Positions 15,929 to 21,609 of a stretch of 21,609 bases of DNA are shown here, piece after piece. Origin of the DNA: a virus. The stretch lies in the IMG/VR virus record IMGVR_UViG_3300047333_000023, positions 1 through 21,609 of that record. The stretch is one strand, 5' to 3'. Position numbers and translations under genes: made by a program. Each line of letters begins with the position of its first letter. The stretch's first letter is position 1. Below the pieces are notes generated by a model that was not told the DNA's origin, made no database searches, and saw nothing but the letters and a program-made list of their open reading frames with translations.

Positions 15929-16548
15929 AAAGATTGTTGGTTGCTATTGGGTTCATGCTCGGCCTGACGTTGCGCGCACTGGCGACGTGCGCGGTGAGCG
16001 TGCCGGCTGGTTCGATCCAAGTCGTCGATTGCAACCAAGAGAGTGTCGTCGCCAACTCGCCCTATTACACCTTGACCGATGCGGCTGGGTTGCCTCTCGG
16101 GTTTTGGTTTGCGTGGAGCAACTCGGGCGTCACGCTCGCGTCGGGTGTGCCGGTCAGTGGGCAGCTCGCGTTCACGAACGGTAACCCGTTGATTAGTTGG
16201 CCGGCTCATGGGTTGACGGCGGGATCGTATCTCGTTCTCACGACGACATTGCAAAATCCGTCCGCACCGGGAACGTTGCCTCCGAATTTCACCGGATCGA
16301 CGCTCAGCTCGCAGACGGTCTATTACGTGCTCTCGACCGGGTTGACGACCAATGCATTCGAGTTGTCGGCGACGCCGGGCGGCGCGGCGATCACGCCGAG
16401 CGCGTCGAGCACTGGAGCTGTCTATGGCTTGAACCTGATCGCGGGGTTCAACGCTTGGGCCAACTCGGTCTTTGCGTTAGCGAAGTTGCAGCAGCAGGCG
16501 GCAGCCGTGGTGCCTCCGGCGCAGATTGTCGTCACCCCGGCTCAGTAA
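15925..16548 (+). CDS. Exported tail-associated protein, 207 aa, with signal peptide
   Basis: Residues 1-20 look like a Sec signal peptide (MKRLLVAIGFMLGLTLRALA) with likely cleavage after ALA at 20; C22 is two residues later, but T at position 21 makes a lipobox unlikely. The mature protein has two cysteines (C22 and the one in VVDCNQ). From about residue 88 there is a beta domain with a pattern seen in phage tail proteins: NPLISWPAHGLTAGSYLVLT, then VYYVLSTGLTTNAFELSATP and GGAAI (generally H-G-L-x-x-G-x-x-V, Y-Y-V, F-x-L-S). The end is helical and Gln/Ala/Pro-rich. Function is unknown; probably virion- or envelope-associated. Confidence 0.7.
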   Translation: MKRLLVAIGFMLGLTLRALATCAVSVPAGSIQVVDCNQESVVANSPYYTLTDAAGLPLGFWFAWSNSGVTLASGVPVSGQLAFTNGNPLISWPAHGLTAGSYLVLTTTLQNPSAPGTLPPNFTGSTLSSQTVYYVLSTGLTTNAFELSATPGGAAITPSASSTGAVYGLNLIAGFNAWANSVFALAKLQQQAAAVVPPAQIVVTPAQ

Positions 16549-16559
16549 GGAACCGAGTT

Positions 16560-16973
16560 ATGAGAAGTTTGATTGTGTTACTTGCATTGATGGTGGCCAC
16601 AGTCGCGTGGGCCGATCCTGTCATCATTGATATGACGACAGTGATCCTCGACGAGAAGGATAAACCGATCAAGGACGTGATCGATAAAGACCCCGCCGAC
16701 ACGAACTGCGTGAAGTGTCTCGACCTCACCGTGGGACACGCCATCGCTCATGCGCTGTTCTTCGTCGCGGCCGACGAGAGCGGGGTCACGGCCGAGCAGA
16801 AGTGGTCATGGGCAGTGCTCGCCGAGCGCGTACGTGACGACAAGGCAGCGACGCTGACCGCCCCGCAGGCCGCGTTGATCGAGAAGCGTCTAGGCAAGCT
16901 GTACGGCGGTCTGGTCATGCTGCGGGTCATGCCGATGATTGAGCCGAACCGGAAACCCCCGGAGATCGAATAA
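16560..16973 (+). CDS. Exported 137-aa protein with signal peptide and CxxC
   Basis: ATG 16560 is chosen over the longer open frame because it sits behind AAGGAACC and starts a clear signal peptide (MRSLIVLLALMVATVAWA, cut before D19). The mature part has a CVKC motif with the only two cysteines, then TVGHAIAHALFF and a helical part ending in EIE. The helical part, with LAERVRDDKAATLTAPQAAL followed by EKRLGKLYG, resembles small cytoplasmic phage proteins of the same layout that lack a leader, so the signal peptide may be an added part. CxxC could bind metal or be redox-active, but one motif is not proof. The stop overlaps the next start (TAATG). Confidence 0.7.
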   Translation: MRSLIVLLALMVATVAWADPVIIDMTTVILDEKDKPIKDVIDKDPADTNCVKCLDLTVGHAIAHALFFVAADESGVTAEQKWSWAVLAERVRDDKAATLTAPQAALIEKRLGKLYGGLVMLRVMPMIEPNRKPPEIE

Positions 16974-17803
16974 TGGCCTTCAAGACGTTCGATCGTGTCA
17001 AGCTCACTCTGACCGGTGCGCCCACGCCGCCGACAGGAGTGCTCGATCTCAGCACGGCTTCGAGCGGCTTTCAAACGCTGGCGAACGCTGGCGCGAACAG
17101 TGGTGACGTGATCCCGTATGTGATCGAGGACGGATCGAATTGGGAGGTCGGATATGGGCTTTACAATTCGACCGGACCGACGCTCACGCGGAGCACGATC
17201 ATCGCATCGTCGAGTAGCGGCTCGGCGATCAGTTGTACCGGGAGTGCGATTGTTTCGGCGACGATCCTCGCCGAGGACTTGAACCAAAACGTCATTCGCG
17301 TGCCGGGTGGCGAGTGGACACCGCTGGATTTTTCCGCGAGCACCACAAGTTGTCTGAATTCGGTTTCGCTGAATTTCGCGTCTCAGACCTTCGTGCTCGG
17401 TGCGGGAAATCGACTGGAGGTCGAGACGTATGTCCATCAAGCCGGTAGCGGTGCCAATCTGTACGCGATGCTGGGGTCGGGAGCAACCACGGCGGCGCTC
17501 ATAGCGGCGCAGAGTGATGGTGACTGGATATTGTACGAGATCACCTCGACAGGGGGTAGTTATAATCCTGTTGTGTCATTCCCCGGATCGTCTGCGGCGC
17601 ATCAGGTGTACACTGGTTCGTTCAAAATGAACATGAACATTGTATGCCTCGGATCATCCAGCACCTTGATTGATGCTCAGATAAATGGATGGTACACAGG
17701 GGTGAAATATTCAAGTGCGTTCAATCTTGATGGTACGGTGTCGATTGCCGTTGACACTGATGCGGTAGGGAACTGCTCGGGTCGCGCCCGGCTCTTGGTG
17801 TAG
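16973..17803 (+). CDS. Tail fibre or distal tail protein, 276 aa
   Basis: The first 110 residues match a common phage tail domain: MAFKTFDRVKLTLTG, GVLDLSTASSGFQTL, then VIPYVIEDGSNWEVGYGLYN and LTRSTIIASSSSGSAI. The family usually forms a beta domain at the base of fibres. From about residue 115 the sequence is a different beta-rich domain (RLEVETYVHQAG, DWILYEITSTGG), probably a receptor-binding or carbohydrate-binding tip. It has four cysteines. There is no signal peptide, so it marks the end of the exported group. GGAG at 16961-16964 lies eight bases before the ATG, which overlaps the stop of the preceding gene. Confidence 0.74.
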   Translation: MAFKTFDRVKLTLTGAPTPPTGVLDLSTASSGFQTLANAGANSGDVIPYVIEDGSNWEVGYGLYNSTGPTLTRSTIIASSSSGSAISCTGSAIVSATILAEDLNQNVIRVPGGEWTPLDFSASTTSCLNSVSLNFASQTFVLGAGNRLEVETYVHQAGSGANLYAMLGSGATTAALIAAQSDGDWILYEITSTGGSYNPVVSFPGSSAAHQVYTGSFKMNMNIVCLGSSSTLIDAQINGWYTGVKYSSAFNLDGTVSIAVDTDAVGNCSGRARLLV

Positions 17804-17806
17804 CTC

Positions 17807-18871
17807 ATGGCGATTGCTGACAGCCCGGTAGCCGGATCAGCAATCGCGGCATCGAGTACGGCCGGGCTTCCGACCGGGCAGGCCAGCGGTGTCGCGACGG
17901 TTACCGGCGTTAGCTCGGCGATCAAGAACTCCCCTGGCTCCGCTGCGGGCGTCGCAACAGTCTCAGGTATCAGCTCCGCGCTCAAGGCTGCGGCAGGCTC
18001 CGCGAGCGGCGTGGCGACTGTCACGGGACATGGCAGCGTCGCGATCAGCTCTCCCGGCTCGGCGGCCGGCGTGGCGACTGTCACGGGTGTGGGCACCGCG
18101 TTGATCCATGGCGCTGGCGCGGCCGCGGGCGTGGCGACGGTGCTAGGACATGGCGTCGCGGCGGTTATCGGCACGGGATCGGCGGCCGGCGCGGCGACGG
18201 TGCTCGCGGTCGGCGCGCATAAAGTCGCGGTTCAAGGGCTCGCGCATGGCGTGGCGACTGTCGCGGGCGTGGGGCGCTCGCTGACGGCCATGATCGGACG
18301 CTCTAACGCACACAGTACCGTGACAGGCGTGAGTACGGCGCTGAAGGCTAGCAAGGGCGCGGCTGCGGGCGCGGCTACGGTTCTAGGCGTCGGCGCTTCG
18401 ATCCGGCGGGCTGCGGGCTCCGCTGCGGGCGTGGCGACGGTTCTAGGCCAGAGCGCGGCCCTGAAACATGGCACTGGATCGGCTGCCGGCGTCGCGACGG
18501 TCTCCGGCGTGTCTCGAACGCTGGGGCGCGGCGTGGGCGTGGCTGTGGGCATCGCAACGGTCTCTGGCGTGGGCAAGGCGATCGGGGCGGGCGTGGGCCG
18601 TGCTAGTGGTGTGGCGACTGTCCAGGCGGTCGCGCGAGCGATTATGAACGCCGTGGGGAACTCTGTTGGCATCTCACGAGTTTTCGGTTATGGAGGAAGC
18701 ACCCTCGGATCGGCGCTCGCCGGTGTGGCGACGGCATCGGCGAGCGTTTCGAGTACCACCGGGGTTGTGTTCACGACGACCGCTGATGTTGCGGTTGAGG
18801 TTGCTGCTCCGGCGGTCGTCGTGCAATGCAATCAAACCGCTTCTATAGCGGTAACAATCGAGGTAGGGTGA
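17807..18871 (+). CDS. Repeat-rich fibre-like protein (14 x 20 aa)
   Basis: 354 aa. Residues about 26-305 are fourteen consecutive 20-residue repeats with consensus G-S-A-A-G-V-A-T-V-x-G-V-G-x-A-L followed by four variable residues, with no insertion or deletion. A truncated fifteenth copy follows (SALAGVATASASVSS), then a Val/Ala/Thr-rich end with a single cysteine. The regular small-residue pattern suggests a beta-solenoid or glycine-rich shaft of a fibre. The start lacks a good ribosome site and lies three bases after the preceding stop, so translation is probably coupled. Receptor or stalk role is inferred; no known domain name is claimed. The stop overlaps the next ATG (TGATG). Confidence 0.76.
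   Translation: MAIADSPVAGSAIAASSTAGLPTGQASGVATVTGVSSAIKNSPGSAAGVATVSGISSALKAAAGSASGVATVTGHGSVAISSPGSAAGVATVTGVGTALIHGAGAAAGVATVLGHGVAAVIGTGSAAGAATVLAVGAHKVAVQGLAHGVATVAGVGRSLTAMIGRSNAHSTVTGVSTALKASKGAAAGAATVLGVGASIRRAAGSAAGVATVLGQSAALKHGTGSAAGVATVSGVSRTLGRGVGVAVGIATVSGVGKAIGAGVGRASGVATVQAVARAIMNAVGNSVGISRVFGYGGSTLGSALAGVATASASVSSTTGVVFTTTADVAVEVAAPAVVVQCNQTASIAVTIEVG
17881..18720 (+). repeat. Fourteen tandem 60-bp coding repeats
   Basis: The motif gcnGGCGTGGCGACNGT recurs once every 60 bases at the same phase for 840 bases. Copies share the ten codons around GVATV and differ elsewhere, mostly through substitutions. For example, GGCGTGGCGACTGTCACGGG occurs at both 18009-18028 and 18069-18088. 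Degeneracy between copies shows the array is old, not a recent expansion. Confidence 0.85.
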
Positions 18872-19170
18872 TGAGCTTCGTACGAGGGAATGCGATCACC
18901 TTCTCGGCGACATTCACGGCGGCGGATGGTTCCACCACGCAGCCAACCAATGTCTCCGCAAGCATCATCTACAAGGACTTGTCTGGTGTGATGCAGACCG
19001 CGTCATTGACACTGACACAGACCTTACTTGGAAGCTCGACGTGGTCGGCCAGTTGGGATAGCACTGTCGCAGGACAAGGACTGGCTCAGTGGGCTATCTT
19101 CGGAACTGGTTCTCTTATCGCCGCCGCTCAAGGCCAGTTCAATATCGAGGCAAACGCGGCCAACACATAG
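18871..19170 (+). CDS. Small 99-aa tail-region protein, Ig-like beta fold likely
   Basis: The frame is open from 18826, but ATG 18871 is preferred: it overlaps the preceding stop and follows GAGGTAGGG. The product begins MSFVRGNAITFSATFTAADG and has alternating hydrophobic strands (SASIIYKDLSGV, SLTLTQTLLGSSTWSASWDS), with conserved-looking tryptophans, ending FNIEANAANT. I associate this pattern with a small family in fibre clusters of alphaproteobacterial phages; an immunoglobulin-like or carbohydrate-binding sandwich is likely. Role is unknown. It ends seven bases before the endolysin. Confidence 0.7.
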   Translation: MSFVRGNAITFSATFTAADGSTTQPTNVSASIIYKDLSGVMQTASLTLTQTLLGSSTWSASWDSTVAGQGLAQWAIFGTGSLIAAAQGQFNIEANAANT

Positions 19171-19177
19171 GTGTACC

Positions 19178-19918
19178 ATGGCTGATAAAACATTGTTCCC
19201 GGATAGCGTTATCAAGGCCGCGCAGAATGCTCAACGCAAGTGGGGTCCGCCCGCGTGCGTGCCGCTCGCGCAGTATTACATCGAAAGCTCTTGTGGCCGG
19301 TTCGAGCCGGCCGGCTCGCACAATGGTCTCGGCATTCAGGAGATCGAGGGCGTTCCGTTCGTCACTTCGATGTCGCATGAATGGCGCGAGGGCAAGCTTG
19401 TTCCAGTCGAAGAGCACTTCGCCAAATTCGAGAGCGACGAGGAAGAGTTCGATCGTTGGGGCTGGTTGATCGCGACACGGAACATCTCGGCGTATCGTCT
19501 TGCCATGGCGCATATCGACAACTGGCAGGACTTCGCGCGGTTCATGTCGAAGGCGTATTCGACCACGACCATGGCGAATGGGGCGTCGAGCGATTATTAC
19601 GACACGCTCGTCAAGGTCGTGCAGCAGTTCGATCTCACGACGTTCAACTTGAAGCGGGATGCGCCGATGTATACCGGCGATGCCGAGGCGTTCAAGGTCG
19701 GCGGTTCTTGGTGGGTCCAGAATGAACTCGTCAAGGCCGGCTTCAATATCGGCGAGCATGGTGTGGACGGCTTCATTGGTCCTGACACCATGAAGGCGAT
19801 CGGCGAGTATCAAGCGAGCCGAGGGCTGACGGAAACCGCGACCATCGATGCGCAGACCGTCACGGCGTTGGCGAACGGCATGCCGCCGGAAGATAAGTCG
19901 AACGCGCCAGCGGAATAA
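19178..19918 (+). CDS. Endolysin: GH73-type glucosaminidase plus peptidoglycan-binding domain
   Basis: 246 aa. Residues 10-155 match the FlgJ/GH73 beta-N-acetylglucosaminidase layout: AAQNAQRKWGPPACVPLAQ, then YYIESSCGRF with the candidate catalytic E36, GSHNGLGIQE at 46-55, a substrate-groove block HFAKFESDEEEFDRWGWL, and a tyrosine pair at 140-141. Residues 178-232 form a peptidoglycan-binding type 1 domain (VDGFIGPDTMKAIGEYQ). It should cut cell-wall glycan at lysis. There is no signal peptide, so it needs a holin for release. ATG 19178 gives the normal start of the domain; the ribosome site (TAGGTG) is weak. It heads the lysis cluster. Confidence 0.88.
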   Translation: MADKTLFPDSVIKAAQNAQRKWGPPACVPLAQYYIESSCGRFEPAGSHNGLGIQEIEGVPFVTSMSHEWREGKLVPVEEHFAKFESDEEEFDRWGWLIATRNISAYRLAMAHIDNWQDFARFMSKAYSTTTMANGASSDYYDTLVKVVQQFDLTTFNLKRDAPMYTGDAEAFKVGGSWWVQNELVKAGFNIGEHGVDGFIGPDTMKAIGEYQASRGLTETATIDAQTVTALANGMPPEDKSNAPAE

Positions 19919-19919
19919 C

Positions 19920-19936
19920 CTGGACGCACCGTCCAG
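19920..19936 (+). other. Inverted repeat after the endolysin
   Basis: CTGGACG (19920-19926) and CGTCCAG (19930-19936) form a perfect 7-bp stem around CAC, two bases after the endolysin stop. No T-run follows, so a terminator is not shown; a transcript 3' end or a regulatory hairpin is possible. The rest of this 70-bp gap holds a TAATACGA string (19944-19951) and a short direct repeat (GTCGCA). Confidence 0.4.
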
Positions 19937-19988
19937 AGTAATGTAATACGATTAAGTCGCATTAGGCGTCGCACAAAAGGAATTTCAC

Positions 19989-20285
19989 ATGAATTGGCTC
20001 GAAGATTTGATCTCGGTCGCGGAAAAGGTCGTCGCGGCCCCGGAAACCGGCGCGCTCGTCAACGACGCCGTTGGCGTCGCGGAGATGATCGCGCCGCCGC
20101 CCGTCGTGGCGGGCATCAACACGTTGAAGGCGTTCGTCGCGACCCCCCTCGGCCAGGAGATCATCGCGGCTGGCGCGGACGTGTTCACGCATATGGTCGG
20201 CGCGGGCGGATCGGTCCTGATCGAACCGAAGGCTCCCACGCTCGCCGCAGTCGCCACGGCGGCTGCCGCCGCCGTCAAGCCCTGA
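19989..20285 (+). CDS. Small 98-aa protein in the lysis region, unknown
   Basis: ATG 19989 follows AAAAGGAATTTCAC. The protein is Ala/Val-rich and moderately hydrophobic, with possible amphipathic helices at 5-20, 25-50 and 55-72, and an Ala-rich end. No segment is hydrophobic enough to call a clear transmembrane helix. Its place between the endolysin and a lipoprotein suggests a lysis function (holin-like or antiholin-like), but the sequence does not prove it. The stop overlaps the next start by one base (TGATG). Confidence 0.6.
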   Translation: MNWLEDLISVAEKVVAAPETGALVNDAVGVAEMIAPPPVVAGINTLKAFVATPLGQEIIAAGADVFTHMVGAGGSVLIEPKAPTLAAVATAAAAAVKP

Positions 20286-20653
20286 TGCGGCGGCTCGCGC
20301 TCTGCGCGGTTCTCGCGCCCCTCGTGGGCGCGTGTTCCGCCACCACCGAAAGCTCGATCCTTGGGGCCGTTGTGCCCCAAGTCGCGCTCGCCAACAACGC
20401 CCTGGCGCAGCTCGATCCGACGATCGCCAAGGCTTGCGCGCGCATCATACAGGCCGAGATGTACTTTAATGATCTGAAGCCACTGATCATGGACTTCAAG
20501 TCAGGACCAGTGATCGTCGCGAAGGAAGCGGCGTACGTCAAGATCGTGAACGCGGACTGCGCGCATCCGCCTTCCAATGTTGTGCAGGCGTACAACGAAT
20601 TGAATTCCGCTTGGACGCAAATTCAGGTATTGACGACCACCCAAGCGAAATAG
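20285..20653 (+). CDS. Lipoprotein, 122 aa; possible outer-membrane spanin
   Basis: The frame is open upstream but ATG 20285, coupled to the preceding stop, begins a lipoprotein signal: MRRLALCAVLAPLVGAC, with lipobox L-V-G-A-C and lipidated C17. The mature part is helical, without the proline-rich stretch typical of Rz1-type spanins, and has two further cysteines (KACARI and NADCAHPP) that could form a disulfide. It lies next to a membrane/coiled-coil protein, so an outer-membrane spanin partner is a reasonable guess. A superinfection-exclusion lipoprotein is the alternative. Confidence 0.68.
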   Translation: MRRLALCAVLAPLVGACSATTESSILGAVVPQVALANNALAQLDPTIAKACARIIQAEMYFNDLKPLIMDFKSGPVIVAKEAAYVKIVNADCAHPPSNVVQAYNELNSAWTQIQVLTTTQAK

Positions 20654-20696
20654 GGGCGGTGAGGCACGGCTTCTCCGATGCTGAAGGAGATTTAGA

Positions 20697-21062
20697 ATGG
20701 TATCGGCAGAAGTCCGGTCTACACTGAATACGGCATCAGTGATTTTCGCCATCGTCGGATCGGTCGCCACGGCCATGAGCTGGCTTGGCAATAAGCTTTA
20801 CGATAATGCGACAATTCAGACTGCGATCGTCGAGGAACTCAAGGTAACCCAGCAGCAGTTATCAATCATCAATCCGAAAATCGATTTGCTCGAAGATGCG
20901 ATCGGTTCGGCGAAAGCCGAAGCGCTTGCCGCGAAGCAGCGCGTGGACGATCTCAAGGAAGACGTGAAAGATTTGAAGAGCATTGGATTACAAAACCTCA
21001 GTGTATCGAACTCGCACACGCCGATCATCAACGAGACAAATAAGGCTGTGAAGGGGAGATAG
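20697..21062 (+). CDS. Membrane protein with coiled coil (inner spanin or holin candidate)
   Basis: 121 aa. One transmembrane helix at about residues 12-31 (TASVIFAIVGSVATAMSWLG), then a long coiled coil at 40-98 (Leu/Ile-rich heptads ending RVDDLKEDVKDLKS) and a polar tail. That topology resembles an Rz-type inner-membrane spanin, with a lipoprotein gene just upstream, though Rz normally precedes Rz1. A holin is the other option. The ribosome site AAGGAGA sits at 20684-20690, and TCTCC (20672-20676) could pair with GGAGA (20686-20690), which might hide it; the stem is only five pairs. Confidence 0.65.
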   Translation: MVSAEVRSTLNTASVIFAIVGSVATAMSWLGNKLYDNATIQTAIVEELKVTQQQLSIINPKIDLLEDAIGSAKAEALAAKQRVDDLKEDVKDLKSIGLQNLSVSNSHTPIINETNKAVKGR

Positions 21063-21609
21063 GTGCCGCAGCCGGAGATTGATCCGAACGCCGAGCCGGA
21101 CCCGATCATCTTTGATAGTTGGACGGGGCTGAAGAACACTGTCAAGCCCGAGCGTCTCGGGCCGAAGGAACTGGCTCGCGCGATCAACATTGATCTCGAT
21201 GACGCAGGGCAACCGCATCGGCGACGCGGCTACACACTGAAGATGTCTGGCGATTGTCATAGCTTGTTCACGTCGGACAACGGAGCCATTTACAGCGTCC
21301 AGAATAATGTTCTCGGCATCGTCAATCCGAACTATACGTTCACCGCGTTGAAGAGCGGTTTGAACTCCGATCCACGTGGCGGGCTTTCGCCCCTGTCCTA
21401 CGTACAGGTCGGCCCGCAGATTTATTATTCGTCCGCGCAAGACAACGGCATCATCGACACCGTCGCGATGACCGTGAGCCCATGGGGGCCAAGTCAGGAC
21501 ATTTTCTTGTCGCCAGTGTTAAACCCGACCGCCAACCTCCCGGCGATCAGGGGCAGGCTGCTAGGCAAGCCTCCGCTGGCGACTTTTTTATGCTACTACA
21601 ATGGTCGTA
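21063..21609 (+). CDS. Tail hub or DNA-stabilisation-like protein (gp10-like), partial
   Basis: This starts at GTG 21063, one base past the preceding stop, with AGGGGAG at 21052-21058; the frame is still open at the right edge. The N-terminus reads SWTGLKNTVKPERLGPKELA, then INIDLDDAGQPHRRRGYT, a pattern I associate with podovirus tail hub proteins of the P22 gp10 type (a G-L-x-N ... A-x-N-I-D-x-D-x-x-G-x-x-x-R-R-G-Y motif, then beta-propeller repeats). Later blocks such as HSLFTSDNGAIYSVQNNVLG fit beta-propeller blades. It would close or stabilise the tail after packaging. Only about 182 residues are visible. Confidence 0.72.
   Translation, partial: MPQPEIDPNAEPDPIIFDSWTGLKNTVKPERLGPKELARAINIDLDDAGQPHRRRGYTLKMSGDCHSLFTSDNGAIYSVQNNVLGIVNPNYTFTALKSGLNSDPRGGLSPLSYVQVGPQIYYSSAQDNGIIDTVAMTVSPWGPSQDIFLSPVLNPTANLPAIRGRLLGKPPLATFLCYYNGR

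Noticed and set aside
15925-16548. Lipoprotein call based on cysteine at residue 22
   Set aside because: The residue before C22 is Thr, which does not fit a lipobox; ordinary signal-peptidase cleavage after ALA is more likely.
16197-16973. Long form (258 aa) of the gene at 16560
   Set aside because: The upstream part overlaps the gene at 15925 in another frame and has a shadow-like composition; ATG 16560 starts a signal peptide.
17881-18720. CRISPR-like regular spacing of repeats
   Set aside because: The whole 60-bp unit is coding and in frame, repeats are degenerate, and there are no unique spacers or cas genes.
14346-18871. Diversity-generating retroelement or variable receptor cassette
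   Set aside because: No reverse transcriptase, no template/variable repeat pair with adenine-specific changes, and no C-type lectin domain signature in the fibre genes.
19944-19951. TAATACGA resembling the start of a T7 RNA polymerase promoter
   Set aside because: Only the first eight bases match; the CTCACTATAGGG part does not, and I found no second copy in the window. Probably chance.
20672-20690. RNA hairpin hiding the ribosome site of the 20697 gene
   Set aside because: Only five base pairs with a nine-base loop; too weak to claim as regulation without data.

Overview
The window is a GC-rich stretch of a tailed-phage (or prophage) late region. Every supportable gene is on the plus strand, and genes are packed with 1-4 bp stop/start overlaps or gaps mostly under 20 bp. 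The gene set suggests a short-tailed (podovirus-type) virion: a portal C-terminus, a scaffold-like protein, an N4-gp56-family major capsid protein, an SU10-type adaptor, a 2067-residue internal polyvalent protein and a gp10-like hub protein. No terminase, integrase, replication gene, tRNA or host gene is visible. The host is probably a Gram-negative, since there are Sec signal peptides, a lipoprotein and spanin-like genes. The high GC and the fibre style remind me of alphaproteobacterial phages, but that is an inference.

Layout: 1-964 holds the portal C-terminus and an overlapping 88-aa gene. 971-2991 holds the scaffold candidate and major capsid protein. 3099-3503 is a possible head-decoration protein, followed by a near-perfect intrinsic terminator (3536-3565). 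3580-5899 carries a jelly-roll-like protein, two small conserved-looking proteins and the adaptor. 5916-13576 encodes two probable internal (ejection) proteins. The second is a giant protein with a zincin HELTH motif; inside it, in another frame, lies a 57-aa gene (9147-9320) that looks like a known small phage protein. 13589-19170 is a tail/fibre cluster. In it, four consecutive genes (14029-16973) each start with a cleavable Sec signal peptide and each have exactly two cysteines in the mature protein. It also holds a protein with fourteen 20-aa repeats that keep an exact 60-bp period. 19178-21062 looks like a lysis region: a GH73 endolysin with a peptidoglycan-binding domain, a small unknown, a lipoprotein and a membrane/coiled-coil protein. 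A tail hub-like gene runs off the right edge.

The most unusual points are the hidden nested gene, the run of signal-peptide proteins with paired cysteines inside a fibre module, and two places where a low-complexity stretch of an upstream protein overprints a neighbour that keeps the normal codon signature. I see no defence system, CRISPR array or retroelement.
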